Shown: positions 45,975 to 55,875 of the stretch, piece by piece
How positions within the stretch are numbered: the first letter of the stretch is position 1
Layout of the letters: every line of letters begins with the position of its first letter
DNA from: Oceanobacillus halophilus
GTDB taxonomy: Bacteria; Bacillota; Bacilli; Bacillales; Amphibacillaceae
Direction of reading: 5' to 3'
NCBI RefSeq assembly: GCF_003628505.1
Contig: NZ_RBZP01000008.1
Location: 84,204 to 148,203, forward strand
Length of the DNA stretch: 64,000 nt
Notes under the pieces: generated by a model
What the model saw: the letters and a program-made list of their open reading frames with translations, nothing else
Told to the model about the DNA's origin: nothing
Database searches by the model: none
Position numbers and translations under genes: made by a program

Positions 45975-48431
45975 ATGATGAGTTCTGTTCCAAAGATGGA
46001 AACAAAAGGCTTTGGTGTGCAAAAAAACAAACAGGTAGAGAAAATAAGGAATCGATTCTCCATAAAAATGAGTTCAATCTTGTTGGAAAAAGGATGGTTG
46101 TTTTTTATTGTTGGCTTCTTATTGGGACGAGCAGTCATTTTATCAAATGTTTCACCATTTGCGGTGGCATTTATTGCAACTATCTGGTTTGTAGATCGGA
46201 AAAAAACCTTCCATACGATGATTGCCGTTTTAATAGGTGCACTAAGTTTTTCTGTTATTCATAGTGTATTTATTGCATTGTCGATGATTGTATTTATTTT
46301 CTTAGCTGCTTTATTTAAAAATAGGAAGAGTCAACAAATACTAGTGCCATTATTTGTGTTTCTATCAACTGCTTTATCTCGCATTTTTTTATATTCAATT
46401 AATAGTCAGCTAACTTCATACGAATGGATGCTTTTGGCTGTTGAAGGAGTATTAGGTACTGTCCTAGTATTAATCTTTATGCAAAGCATTCCATTATTAT
46501 CACCAAAAAGGTATAAACCCACACTAAAAAATGAGGAAATTGTCTGTATGATAATTCTCATTGCCTCTATATTAACAGGAATGATAGGTTGGGAGATTTA
46601 TTATGGTGCATCATTAGAACAAATCTTCTCACGATACTTTGTGCTAATTTTTGCTTTTGTAGGAGGTGCTGCGATTGGGTCTACTGTTGGTGTAGTGGCG
46701 GGGTTAATCTTATCCTTAGCCAACGTAGCCAACTTGTATCAAATGAGTCTCTTAGCCTTCTCAGGGTTGCTAGGAGGATTACTAAAGGAAGGGAGGAAGA
46801 TAGGGGTAGGAATTGGATTACTAGTAGGTACCTTTTTAATAGGTATTTATGGCAATACGGTAGATTTGATTCCATCTGTAATTGAATCTGGGATAGCTAT
46901 TGTATTGTTTCTGATTACTCCAGCATCATGGTTTAACAAAATAGCAAGATATATACCAGGTACAGAGGAGTATACCAATGAACAGGAAAGATATTTGCAA
47001 AAGGTAAGGAATGTTACAGCGAAGCGGGTAGAGCAATTTTCCGGTGTGTTCGATGCCCTCGCAAAAAGTTTTGAAACAACTGATGTGTACACAATAGATG
47101 ATGATGAAAAGAAAAAGGAAACAGATTATTTCCTCTCGCAAGTAACCGAGAGAACTTGTCAGACGTGTTTCATGAAGGATCGATGCTGGCAAAAGGAATT
47201 TGATACAACGTATACACTTATGGAGGATATAAAGGAGGATATAGCTGATGGATTAAGTCCAAATCATAAGGTAATGAGGGAATTTGAGAATCATTGTGTT
47301 AAATCGAAAAAGGTAATAGGCATCATGAAGGAAGAGATTACCTTTTTCGAAGCCAATCGTAAATTAAAACAGCAGGTACTAGAAAGTAAACGGTTAGTTG
47401 CAGATCAGCTGCAAGGTGTTTCAGAAGTTATGGGCGACTTCGCTAAAGAAATTTTAAAAGAACGACAGAATCATGAAATTCAGGAAAGGCAAATTATTCA
47501 TGGATTAGAGCATATTGGTATCGAACCAGAAAAATTAGATATTTTTTCCCTAGAGAAAGGAAGTGTTGACATTGAATTGACTGCTTCATTTTATAATTAT
47601 CACGGAGAAGGTGCGAAATTAATTGCACCTATATTATCAGATATCCTTGATGAAATGATTGTGGTTAAACAGGAGGAAATTTCTCCGTTCCCAAATGGGA
47701 CAAGTTACTTTGCATTTGGTTCAGCAAGAGAATTTGTTGTCTCAACAGGTGCTGCAAATGCGGCGAAAGGTGGTGGAGTTGTATCAGGTGATAGTTTTAC
47801 AACAATAGAGTTAGGAGCTGGTAAATATGCCATGGCCATAAGTGACGGAATGGGAAATGGTAAGCGTGCTAGAGAAGAAAGTGTGGAGACCCTTCGATTA
47901 TTGCAGCAAATTCTACAAACAGGAATACCGGAAAAAGTGGCAATTAAATCTATTAATTCCATCTTATCACTGCGAACGACAGATGAAATGTTTGCAACGT
48001 TAGATCTTGCGGTTATTGATTTACACGATGCTTTTGTACAGTTTTTAAAGATAGGATCAACACCAAGCTTTATTAAAAGGGGTGATAATGTAATAAAGAT
48101 TGAAGCTAGTAATCTTCCTATTGGAATCATTCAAGAATTTGATGTAGATATTGTCAGTGAACAATTACTTTCTGAGGATTTGTTAATTATGATGAGTGAT
48201 GGCATCTTTGATGGACCGACCCATGTTGAAAACACAGATCTTTGGATGAAGCGGAAACTTAGGGAAATGGCGACAGATGACCCTCAGGAAATTGCAGATC
48301 TTTTACTGGAAGAAGTGATTCGATCGAAGTCAGGAGAAATTGATGATGATATGACTGTACTGGTTGCTAAGATACAAAAAAATCAACCTAAATGGGCAGC
48401 AGTACCTGTATACAGTGATAGAGCATTATAA
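45975..48431 (+). CDS. spoIIE: Stage II sporulation protein E, SpoIIAA-P phosphatase
   Basis: An 818-residue membrane phosphatase that activates sigma-F in the forespore and helps form the polar septum with FtsZ. Around ten hydrophobic segments fill residues 35-330, a central region (about 330-580) with paired cysteines (ERTCQTCFMKDRCWQKEF) follows, and the C-terminal PP2C domain has GDSFTTIELGAGKYAMAISDGMGNGKRAREES and MMSDGIFDG, supplying manganese ligands. ATG 45975 lies eight bases after GGAG; GTG 45966 is in frame but inside the SD. Confidence 0.96.
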   Translation: MMSSVPKMETKGFGVQKNKQVEKIRNRFSIKMSSILLEKGWLFFIVGFLLGRAVILSNVSPFAVAFIATIWFVDRKKTFHTMIAVLIGALSFSVIHSVFIALSMIVFIFLAALFKNRKSQQILVPLFVFLSTALSRIFLYSINSQLTSYEWMLLAVEGVLGTVLVLIFMQSIPLLSPKRYKPTLKNEEIVCMIILIASILTGMIGWEIYYGASLEQIFSRYFVLIFAFVGGAAIGSTVGVVAGLILSLANVANLYQMSLLAFSGLLGGLLKEGRKIGVGIGLLVGTFLIGIYGNTVDLIPSVIESGIAIVLFLITPASWFNKIARYIPGTEEYTNEQERYLQKVRNVTAKRVEQFSGVFDALAKSFETTDVYTIDDDEKKKETDYFLSQVTERTCQTCFMKDRCWQKEFDTTYTLMEDIKEDIADGLSPNHKVMREFENHCVKSKKVIGIMKEEITFFEANRKLKQQVLESKRLVADQLQGVSEVMGDFAKEILKERQNHEIQERQIIHGLEHIGIEPEKLDIFSLEKGSVDIELTASFYNYHGEGAKLIAPILSDILDEMIVVKQEEISPFPNGTSYFAFGSAREFVVSTGAANAAKGGGVVSGDSFTTIELGAGKYAMAISDGMGNGKRAREESVETLRLLQQILQTGIPEKVAIKSINSILSLRTTDEMFATLDLAVIDLHDAFVQFLKIGSTPSFIKRGDNVIKIEASNLPIGIIQEFDVDIVSEQLLSEDLLIMMSDGIFDGPTHVENTDLWMKRKLREMATDDPQEIADLLLEEVIRSKSGEIDDDMTVLVAKIQKNQPKWAAVPVYSDRAL

Positions 48432-48446
48432 AGGAGATGAATAGTT

Positions 48447-48749
48447 ATGATTCAATCATTAATGAAGCGCTTTATTTTAGTATTTGTGTATTATGTTAAT
48501 CGTAAGCAAGAAGAGGCTATTTTCCATTTTAATATGGAGCGTATATGGACCGTTGGAAAAGAGCGAAGACTTATCTTTCACGAAGAAGAAAGAGAGCGAA
48601 CGGCTATAGATGAGACTCGGACAGGGAGGACAACATCTATTGTAAAACATGAATGCATGCTTACCAGTATTACCGTAAGAGGGAGTCCTTCGGCTATAAG
48701 TTATCAGTTGTGCATCTATAAATTTAATCTAAGTGGATGTATCTATTAA
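48447..48749 (+). CDS. Small ORF of unknown function after spoIIE
   Basis: A 100-codon frame with a strong SD (AAAGGAGATG, overlapping the spoIIE stop) and ATG 16 bp after spoIIE, so it is likely translated with spoIIE. I do not recognise it. The N-terminus is hydrophobic and aromatic (MIQSLMKRFILVFVYYVNRKQEEAIF), the middle is strongly charged (GKERRLIFHEEERERTAIDETRTGR), and the C-terminal 30 residues look like unselected translation. It may be a short real gene or a truncated relic whose original 3' end is lost. B. subtilis has no gene between spoIIE and yabS. Confidence 0.4.
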   Translation: MIQSLMKRFILVFVYYVNRKQEEAIFHFNMERIWTVGKERRLIFHEEERERTAIDETRTGRTTSIVKHECMLTSITVRGSPSAISYQLCIYKFNLSGCIY

Positions 48750-48780
48750 AACCACAATGACTGCGTCCTCCATACATATA

Positions 48781-49071
48781 GGATCTTTTTTGAAAGGTTG
48801 TTGCTTGTTATTTCTTCCCACTTTATATAAAGAGCGAATATATTTAATTCAGAATAATATAGCTCTCGCTCACACTTATGTTTGAAATGTGCAATCATTC
48901 GCTCCGGCAGAATACTTGCGGTTCGCGGGTACGGTCTCAGCCTCCCCGCGGAAAGCGTAGTGTATTTCCGTAGCGAAAGTTAAGCACTTTACTCTGAATT
49001 CAGATTATCAAGAGTTTCTATCAACTATAAAAATAAAAGTTGTAAAAGTAATAAATTATACGAAAAGAGGC
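48781..49071. mobile_element. MITE copy B
   Basis: A 291-bp element flanked by perfect 8-bp direct repeats TACATATA (48773-48780 and 49072-49079). Left end GGATCTTTTTTGAAAGG; right end read inward GCCTCTTTTCGTATAATTTA. The interior has the GC-rich hairpin block (TTCGCGGGTACGG...CCCCGCGGAAAGCG) and GTAGTGTATTTCCGTAGCG. It lies about 30 bp after the small ORF, between spoIIE and yabS. The remaining 100 bp to yabS hold only its SD. Confidence 0.8.
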
Positions 49072-49174
49072 TACATATAAAGCTTTTAATCAAACCCTCC
49101 CTTCGGCTATCTTATGTATACTTTTCCCATATTTTGGGGATGATGCTAGTGGAATATAAGGGAGGTTTTGGGCT

Positions 49175-49915
49175 TTGAAAAAAGGGACATTGAAACAAAT
49201 TCTATTGATTACAGACGGTTGTTCGAATAAAGGTGAGGATCCTGCCGCTGTTGCTGCGATTGCTAATCAGCAAGGAATCACGGTGAACGTTATAGGTGTT
49301 TTGGATGACAAGCAAGTTGAAGATGTAGACGGTCTACAAGAAGTTGAGGATATAGCTCTTTCTGGTGGTGGTGTGAGCCAGATAGTTTATCGGGAATCAT
49401 TATCACAGACAGTACAAATGGTAACAAAGCAGGCGATGACACAGACAATTCAAGGATTTGTAAATAAAGAACTAAAGCAGATATTGGGATCTAGCCAATC
49501 ATTAGAAGACGTTGAACCAGAAAAACGCGGTGAAATTATGGAAGTCGTGGAGGATTTAGGTGAAACGAGTGATTTAGAAGTGGTTGTATTAGTAGATACT
49601 AGTGCTAGTATGCATGAAAAACTCCCAACAGTAAAAGAATCATTGATTGATTTATCTATTAGTCTGAATTCTCGTATTGGCAAGAATCGATTTTGTATTT
49701 TTAGCTTTCCTGGAAAACGAAAAGATATACAGAAAATCTTAGATTGGTCCCCACAACTTAACTCTATTTCAGAGGTCTTCCCAAAACTAACAAGTGGTGG
49801 TATCACCCCAACAGGTCCAGCGTTACGGGAAGCGATGTATCAATTTGGCAAGAAAAGCTTACTAAGGAGCTTAAGAAATGAAGATGAATCAGACGTGGAA
49901 GAAACAGGATATTGA
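49175..49915 (+). CDS. yabS: vWFA domain protein YabS
   Basis: A 246-residue cytoplasmic protein with two von Willebrand A-like halves. The first (KQILLITDGCSNKGEDP) lacks a full metal site; the second has the MIDAS VLVDTSASM with DxSxS and the later GGITPTGPAL. It aligns end to end with B. subtilis YabS. Its function is unknown, but in sporulating Bacilli it is always next to the kinase YabT, suggesting a partner or substrate. The start is TTG 49175 behind AAGGGAGG. It overlaps yabT by 38 bp. Confidence 0.9.
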   Translation: MKKGTLKQILLITDGCSNKGEDPAAVAAIANQQGITVNVIGVLDDKQVEDVDGLQEVEDIALSGGGVSQIVYRESLSQTVQMVTKQAMTQTIQGFVNKELKQILGSSQSLEDVEPEKRGEIMEVVEDLGETSDLEVVVLVDTSASMHEKLPTVKESLIDLSISLNSRIGKNRFCIFSFPGKRKDIQKILDWSPQLNSISEVFPKLTSGGITPTGPALREAMYQFGKKSLLRSLRNEDESDVEETGY

Positions 49916-50813
49916 CTTTAAGCCAGGGACCTTAATTACTGGTAAGTGGCACAATAAACAATACTTAATCAAACAAAAATTAGGTGAAGGTGCAATTGGG
50001 ACTGTCTACTTGTGTGAGACGGAAGGAAAATTAGCTGCCCTTAAGATAAGTGAGAAAGGCACATCCATGACAGTAGAAGTAAATGTGTTAAAGTCATTGC
50101 AACAGGTCCAAGGAAGAAGACTTGGACCTTATTTGTTGGATGTAGATGATTGGAAATCTCCATATGGGACTTCCTTTTCCTTTTACGTTATGGAGTATTT
50201 AAAAGGGGAGCCTATGTCACATTTTATAAAAAAACATGGAAGTGTTTGGATTGGGGTCTTCTTACTGCAACTGCTTGAGGATTTAGAAGAGCTTCATCGT
50301 TCTGGTTGGGTTTTTGGAGACTTAAAGTTAGATAATTTAATGGTTTTATCGTCGCCAAAACGTGTTAGATGGGTGGACGTAGGAGGTACAACTCAACAAG
50401 GAAGGGCAATCAAAGAGTATACAGAGTTTTATGATCGAGGTTATTGGGGACTTGGAACCAGAAAGGCAGAACCAAGTTATGATCTTTTTGCATTAGCGAT
50501 GGTTTTCCTAAATATCTATTATCCAAAGAGATTTGAAAGAGTTGCTCAATCTGAGAAACTCTTGTTTAAGAAATTAGATAATGTCAAAGCTTTAGAACCA
50601 TACAGACAGCCTTTAAAGAAAGCAATTGCAGGGAAATATCAAACTAGTGATGAAATGAAAAGCGATGTAACTAAACTCCTCTACCAAGCACAAAATAAAA
50701 GCAGGTTGAAGAAAAGATCAAAGCAACAAAATTCCAATATCCCCTTTTATTTAGAAATAGGAGGAATTTCATTTGTCGCACTAGGGTACTATCTCATTTC
50801 TTTACTTATATAA
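49878..50813 (+). CDS. yabT: Serine/threonine protein kinase YabT
   Basis: A 311-residue Hanks-type kinase anchored at the sporulation septum by one C-terminal transmembrane helix (about 290-310). LGEGAIGTVYLC is the glycine-rich loop, LAALKISEK has the ATP lysine, VFGDLKLDNLMV is the catalytic loop (FGD rather than HRD), and WVDVGG stands for DFG. It lacks PASTA repeats; the basic region before the TM segment (KSRLKKRSKQQ) resembles the DNA-binding part that activates B. subtilis YabT, which phosphorylates RecA. SD AAGGAGC lies inside yabS. Confidence 0.93.
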   Translation: MKMNQTWKKQDIDFKPGTLITGKWHNKQYLIKQKLGEGAIGTVYLCETEGKLAALKISEKGTSMTVEVNVLKSLQQVQGRRLGPYLLDVDDWKSPYGTSFSFYVMEYLKGEPMSHFIKKHGSVWIGVFLLQLLEDLEELHRSGWVFGDLKLDNLMVLSSPKRVRWVDVGGTTQQGRAIKEYTEFYDRGYWGLGTRKAEPSYDLFALAMVFLNIYYPKRFERVAQSEKLLFKKLDNVKALEPYRQPLKKAIAGKYQTSDEMKSDVTKLLYQAQNKSRLKKRSKQQNSNIPFYLEIGGISFVALGYYLISLLI

Positions 50814-50821
50814 TAAAGAAA

Positions 50822-51080
50822 GGGTTTTTTATCGTATATTTTGTTGTTTTTAAAGTTTTACAGTTGATAGTTGATAGAAACTATTAACTAATCTTATTCA
50901 GAATAGTAGCTCTCGCTGACAGTTATGAATGTTTTGGTGCCACCATTCTTCGCTATTTCACCTGACCTAGATATTTTATTGCGATAGCACAAGGTGGCTC
51001 ACCAGTGACCCGCGAAAAGCGAAGTGTGTTTCCGGAACGACATGTTTCGCACAAAAACAACAATGTTTTAGAAAAGAGAC
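50822..51080. mobile_element. MITE copy C
   Basis: A 259-bp element bounded by perfect 8-bp direct repeats TAAAGAAA (50814-50821 and 51081-51088). The left repeat starts immediately after the yabT stop codon. Ends: GGGTTTTTTATCGTATA at the left and, read inward from the right, GTCTCTTTTCTAAAAC. The interior shares CGCGAAAAGCGAAGTGTGTTTCC with the family but lost much of the GC-rich hairpin. Confidence 0.8.
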
Positions 51081-51177
51081 TAAAGAAAAATAAGTATCAT
51101 TTGGTTGAGATTCCTAGTAAAAAATATATATAATGGAAATACTAAAAAATCATTGTTGGTTAAGTGGAGATGGCGTA

Positions 51178-52578
51178 ATGTTGAATCAACCCGTACTTAA
51201 ATTTATAAAAAAGCATCAGTTGCTTACCAATGGGGCTACAGTTCTAGTTGGTGTATCTGGTGGTGCAGATTCTATGGCTTTATTACATTTTTTTCATAGT
51301 ATTAGAGAAAAGTGGAATTTGAAAGTAATTGCTATTTCAATTGACCATCAATTAAGAGGAGAAGAGTCTCGATCAGATATAGAATATGTAGAAAAGGTTT
51401 GTAAAAATTGGGATATTCCCTTTGTCTGGGAGTCTGTGAATGTGGCCAATTATATGAAAAAGAAACATTTAAGTACAGAAGTGGCTGCGCGTGATCTGAG
51501 ATACCAATGTTTTGCCAAACAAATGAATGTGGTAAAAGCTGACTTTCTTGCATTGGGTCATCATGGTGATGATCAAATTGAAACCATGTTAATGAGCTTG
51601 ACAAGATCTGCTACTTCAAATGCCTTTTCCGGAATCCCAGTAAAGCGGGAATTTGAGTCGGGATGGATTATACGCCCATTCTTATGTATTACGAAAGCTA
51701 GTATTTTAGATTACTGCAAAGATACAGAGATAGAACCACGAATTGACCAGACAAACTTTGATACATCTTATACAAGGAATTTCTTTAGAAAGCATATACT
51801 TCCATTAATAAAAGAGAAAAATAATAATATACATACTACCATACAGCATTTAACTGAAACGCTTCATGAGGATGAGAAATTCTTACAAGTGAAAGCGAAA
51901 GAGATGGTTAATGAACTTGTCGTTTTTGATAAGAAAAATAATACTGCGGTTATTGAAATCGATCTTTTTAAAAATTATGCCCAAGCTTTACAAAGACGTG
52001 CACTTCATCTAATATTAAACTATCTATACAAGCAAATACCTAAAGGTTTATCCTATATGCATGAAGAGCAATTTTTCTCATTATTAAATGACAAAGGTGG
52101 CAATAGCCATTTAGATTTTCCTTCCCAGTTGAAGGTGGAGAAATCCTACGGGAAAATACAATTTCACTTTAAAGGAAGCATTCTTTCAGAAGATTTATCC
52201 TATCATTACCTGTTACATATTCCGGGAAAAGTTACTTTATTCAATGGCTCGGTTATAACAGCCGAGTATCCAAAAGAGAGTTGTGATCAGGATCCATTAT
52301 CTCATGATTTTTTATTAGATGAGAAACAACTCCCATTACATATCAGAACCAGAAAGCCCGGCGATAGAATGAGCTGGAAAGGGCTAAACGGAAGCCGTAA
52401 ACTAAAGGATATCTTTATTGATGAGAAAATTCCCATTGATGAGCGGAATAGTTGGCCCATCATTGTAGATAATAACGGAGAGATTTTGTGGTTAATTGGA
52501 TTAAAAAAGGGAAAAACAAAAGCATATCAGGAAAAAGGAATTAGGGTTAGGATAAAATATGTTATAGGCAATAAGTAG
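51178..52578 (+). CDS. tilS: tRNA(Ile)-lysidine synthase
   Basis: A 466-residue N-type ATP pyrophosphatase that makes lysidine at C34 of tRNA-Ile(CAU), essential for reading AUA. The PP-loop is [15 protein letters not shown] near residue 20; most family members have SGGPDS, so Ala replaces Pro here. [16 protein letters not shown] and a C-terminal domain with RTRKPGDRM follow. An upstream in-frame ATG (51133) exists, but AAGTGGAGATGG points to ATG 51178. It starts the tilS-hprT-ftsH cluster. Confidence 0.94.
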   Translation: MLNQPVLKFIKKHQLLTNGATVLVGVSGGADSMALLHFFHSIREKWNLKVIAISIDHQLRGEESRSDIEYVEKVCKNWDIPFVWESVNVANYMKKKHLSTEVAARDLRYQCFAKQMNVVKADFLALGHHGDDQIETMLMSLTRSATSNAFSGIPVKREFESGWIIRPFLCITKASILDYCKDTEIEPRIDQTNFDTSYTRNFFRKHILPLIKEKNNNIHTTIQHLTETLHEDEKFLQVKAKEMVNELVVFDKKNNTAVIEIDLFKNYAQALQRRALHLILNYLYKQIPKGLSYMHEEQFFSLLNDKGGNSHLDFPSQLKVEKSYGKIQFHFKGSILSEDLSYHYLLHIPGKVTLFNGSVITAEYPKESCDQDPLSHDFLLDEKQLPLHIRTRKPGDRMSWKGLNGSRKLKDIFIDEKIPIDERNSWPIIVDNNGEILWLIGLKKGKTKAYQEKGIRVRIKYVIGNK

Positions 52579-52588
52579 GAGGATATTC

Positions 52589-53149
52589 ATGCTTAAGGAT
52601 TATATACACAACGACATAGAAAAAGTGTTAATTACAGAAGAAGAAATAAGAAATAAGTGTAAAGAACTGGGCAAACAACTTGCAGAAGAATATGATGGAA
52701 AGTTTCCTTTGGCAGTCGGTGTATTAAAAGGTGCCATGCCTTTTATGTCTGATATTTTACGTTATACAGACTGTCACGTGGAGATGGACTTTATGGATGT
52801 TTCTAGTTATGGAAATGAGACACGTTCCTCAGGTGAAGTAAAAATCGTTAAGGACTTAAACACGAAAGTAGAAGGACGAGATTTACTCATTATTGAGGAT
52901 ATTATTGATAGTGGGTTAACATTAAGTTACTTAGTTGACTTATTTAAATACCGTAAAGCAAAGTCAATTAAAATCGTTACTTTGTTGGATAAGCCAGAAG
53001 GAAGAACTGCGAATATAACAGCTGATATGGTTGGGTTTCATGTTCCTAACGAGTTTGTAGTTGGTTATGGGCTCGATTATGCAGAAAAATATCGAAATTT
53101 GCCATATATTGGTGTTCTAAAACCTAAAATTTATGGTGGAGAAGAATAG
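52589..53149 (+). CDS. hprT: Hypoxanthine-guanine phosphoribosyltransferase
   Basis: A 186-residue purine salvage enzyme using PRPP to form IMP and [16 protein letters not shown] and the PRPP loop [14 protein letters not shown] are clear, with [21 protein letters not shown] near the C-terminus. SD AGGAGG. It sits ten bases after tilS; in B. subtilis TilS and HprT together regulate ftsH. Confidence 0.96.
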   Translation: MLKDYIHNDIEKVLITEEEIRNKCKELGKQLAEEYDGKFPLAVGVLKGAMPFMSDILRYTDCHVEMDFMDVSSYGNETRSSGEVKIVKDLNTKVEGRDLLIIEDIIDSGLTLSYLVDLFKYRKAKSIKIVTLLDKPEGRTANITADMVGFHVPNEFVVGYGLDYAEKYRNLPYIGVLKPKIYGGEE

Positions 53150-53261
53150 GTTTAATAATAGCCAAACTTTTCTAAAATATTCAAGCTAAATTAGTTGTAT
53201 TTAAAGTTTTTCATATGGTACGATGAACTATAGTTTTTCCCCGTCAGGGAGGAGGTACGTA

Positions 53262-55259
53262 ATGAATCAGATTTTTCGGAATGTGTTCTTTTGGATGCTC
53301 ATTTTCTTCGTTGTAATTGGTGTAATCGGAGTATTCAATGGACAAGGTGAAGAAAGAGAACAGCTAGATGTAAGAGATTTTATGGATGTTTTAAATACAG
53401 GTGATGTTGAGGATATGACATTACAGCCAGCGAACGGTATTTATCGTGTAACTGGTGAATTAAAAGATGGTACTCCTTTTATAGCACAGATACCTGATAA
53501 TACAGATGTTGTTGCTCAAGTTACACAGACAGCTACAGATCAGGGTGTTCTTAATGTTATTGAAGAGGAACAGCCTAGCCCTTGGTTAACCTTTTTAACA
53601 GGTATACTCCCATTCTTACTAATCGGTCTATTTATATTATTTATTTTTAGCCAAGCTCAAGGTGGCGGCGGTGGCGGCCGTGTAATGAATTTTGGTAAAA
53701 GTAAAGCAAAAATGTATACCGAGGAGAAGAAAAAGGTTCGCTTTAAAGATGTTGCTGGTGCGGATGAAGAAAAGCAAGAACTGGTAGAAGTTGTGGACTT
53801 TCTAAAAGATCCCCGCAAGTTCTCTGCTGTAGGTGCGCGTATACCTAAAGGTGTTCTTCTAGTAGGACCTCCTGGTACAGGTAAAACCTTACTTGCTCGT
53901 GCAGTTGCTGGAGAAGCTGGTACTCCATTCTTCTCTATAAGTGGTTCTGACTTTGTGGAGATGTTTGTAGGGGTAGGTGCCTCTCGTGTACGTGATTTAT
54001 TCGAAAATGCGAAGAAAAACGCTCCGTGTATCATATTTATTGACGAGATCGATGCAGTTGGTCGGCAGCGTGGTGCTGGACTAGGTGGCGGACATGATGA
54101 ACGTGAGCAAACCTTAAACCAATTACTTGTTGAAATGGATGGGTTTGATGCAAATGAAGGTATTATCATTATTGCTGCTACAAACCGTGCCGATATCCTG
54201 GATCCAGCATTGCTTCGTCCTGGGCGATTCGACCGTCAAATTACAGTAGATCGACCAGACGTGAACGGTCGTGAGGCTGTGCTGAAAGTACATGCAAGAA
54301 ATAAACCGCTAGATGAGTCGGTTGATTTAAAGACTATTGCAATGAGAACACCAGGTTTCTCTGGTGCAGACTTAGAGAACTTATTAAATGAGGCAGCGTT
54401 GGTTGCTGCAAGGGATAATCGTAAGGCGATTAATAAAGATGACCTTGATGAAGCTTCAGATCGGGTTATTGCCGGTCCAGCTAAGAAGAGTAGAGTTATT
54501 TCCAAGAAAGAAAGAAATATTGTTGCCTATCATGAAAGTGGGCATACAGTTATAGGAATGGTTTTAGATGAAGCAGATATGGTACATAAGGTTACAATTG
54601 TGCCTAGAGGTCAAGCTGGTGGTTATGCTGTTATGCTACCTAAAGAAGACCGCTACTTCATGACAAAACCAGAACTGTTTGACAAAATTACTGGATTGCT
54701 AGGTGGACGTGTTGCGGAGGAAATTATCTTTGGTGAAGTAAGTACAGGGGCACATAATGACTTCCAACGTGCTACTAATATTGCTCATAAGATGATTACA
54801 GAATATGGTATGAGTGATAAGATTGGGCCACTTCAGTTCTCTAGTGGTGGCGGCGGTAATGTATTCTTAGGACGCGATCTGCAAAATGAACAAACATATA
54901 GTGATACCATTGCTTATGAAATTGATAAAGAAATGCAAAATTTTATTAATTACTGTTATGAGCGTGCGAAGAAGATTCTTACCGAAAACAAAGATAAACT
55001 TGAAATTATTGCTAAAACCTTGCTTGAAGTGGAAACATTGGATGCCAAGCAAATCAAGTCGTTATTTGAAGAAGGCAAGCTACCAGAACCTGTTGTTACA
55101 GACTCTGATGAAGATGTGAAGGTAAATATTCAATCTAAAGAAGATGAAGATGCAGTAGGATCTTCCTATGAAGAAGCGAAAGCAAAAGTGGAAGATGAGG
55201 AGAATACTCAAGAATCATCTGATGATGAAGAAAATAAACCTTCTGAAGAAAATAAATAA
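53262..55259 (+). CDS. ftsH: ATP-dependent membrane zinc protease FtsH
   Basis: A 665-residue hexameric AAA+ protease of the membrane. Two transmembrane segments (about 7-27 and 108-130) enclose an external loop; the AAA domain has [31 protein letters not shown] and the second region of homology; the zinc motif is HESGH near 425. It ends in an acidic tail (about 610-665). ATG 53262 follows GGGAGGAGG; the ORF start at 53223 adds an unrelated leader. Needed for sporulation through Spo0E and SpoVM turnover. Confidence 0.97.
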   Translation: MNQIFRNVFFWMLIFFVVIGVIGVFNGQGEEREQLDVRDFMDVLNTGDVEDMTLQPANGIYRVTGELKDGTPFIAQIPDNTDVVAQVTQTATDQGVLNVIEEEQPSPWLTFLTGILPFLLIGLFILFIFSQAQGGGGGGRVMNFGKSKAKMYTEEKKKVRFKDVAGADEEKQELVEVVDFLKDPRKFSAVGARIPKGVLLVGPPGTGKTLLARAVAGEAGTPFFSISGSDFVEMFVGVGASRVRDLFENAKKNAPCIIFIDEIDAVGRQRGAGLGGGHDEREQTLNQLLVEMDGFDANEGIIIIAATNRADILDPALLRPGRFDRQITVDRPDVNGREAVLKVHARNKPLDESVDLKTIAMRTPGFSGADLENLLNEAALVAARDNRKAINKDDLDEASDRVIAGPAKKSRVISKKERNIVAYHESGHTVIGMVLDEADMVHKVTIVPRGQAGGYAVMLPKEDRYFMTKPELFDKITGLLGGRVAEEIIFGEVSTGAHNDFQRATNIAHKMITEYGMSDKIGPLQFSSGGGGNVFLGRDLQNEQTYSDTIAYEIDKEMQNFINYCYERAKKILTENKDKLEIIAKTLLEVETLDAKQIKSLFEEGKLPEPVVTDSDEDVKVNIQSKEDEDAVGSSYEEAKAKVEDEENTQESSDDEENKPSEENK

Positions 55260-55268
55260 CTAGCTATC

Positions 55269-55302
55269 AAAAACAGTCACTTTACTAAGTGGCTGTTTTT
55301 TT
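55269..55302 (+). terminator. Terminator of ftsH
   Basis: AAAACAGTCACTT/AAGTGGCTGTTTT with a 4-nt loop and a T-run. The U-tract overlaps the left target duplication of MITE copy D. Confidence 0.9.
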
Positions 55303-55306
55303 ACTT

Positions 55307-55731
55307 GGCTATTTTTTAATGCTTTTTACTATGACTATACTTTGCGTTTTGCATAGACTGTGAACATCTTTAATTCAGAATAATGCTTAGCCCCCGCTAC
55401 GGAAATACACTCCGCTTCCTTGTCCTGAGGGAAAAGCACGTGTCCGAAGACCCCACGGCGAAGGTACAACCTGACTAAATTCCTTTGGCACTTGCTCCGA
55501 GGAAGACTACTTCGAAGCGTTACTAGGAGACGCAGGTGCAGTTATGGTCTTTCCGCGAGAAGGCTGAGGCCGTGCCCGCGAACCGCAAGTATTCTGCCGG
55601 AGCGATTGTCAGCAGAAAACATTCATAAGTGAAAGTGAGAGCTACTATTTTGAATTAAATATATCAGGAGTTTCTATTAACGGTAAAACTTCAAAAAGCA
55701 ACAAACTATACAATAAGAGCCTTTTACTTTG
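55307..55731. mobile_element. MITE copy D
   Basis: A 425-bp element flanked by perfect 8-bp direct repeats TTTTACTT (55299-55306 and 55732-55739). Left end GGCTATTTTTTAATGC; right end read inward GGCTCTTATTGTATAGTTTG, matching the left end of copy A. The interior contains GGAAATACACTCCGC, a CGAAGCGTTACTAGGAGACG block shared with copy A, and the GC-rich hairpin block near 55551-55585. The 140 bp between it and coaX hold only the coaX upstream region. Confidence 0.82.
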
Positions 55732-55875
55732 ATATACTCACAATTTACAGTTGTTCATCATTTTTTGTTTTAAAAGTAAAGTATGGTATATTTTACACGT
55801 TAAGTAACGAAAAAACAGAGAAAGTATGACATACATAAACAGTTATATTTTGCAATAAAGGATGGTGGTTGGGTT

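Noticed and set aside
47705..48130. 141-codon minus-strand frame inside spoIIE
   Set aside because: Antisense to the conserved PP2C domain; no ribosome binding site and no family resemblance.
53657..54169. 170-codon minus-strand frame inside ftsH
   Set aside because: Mirror frame of the conserved AAA domain of ftsH, serine/proline-rich, without SD or homology.
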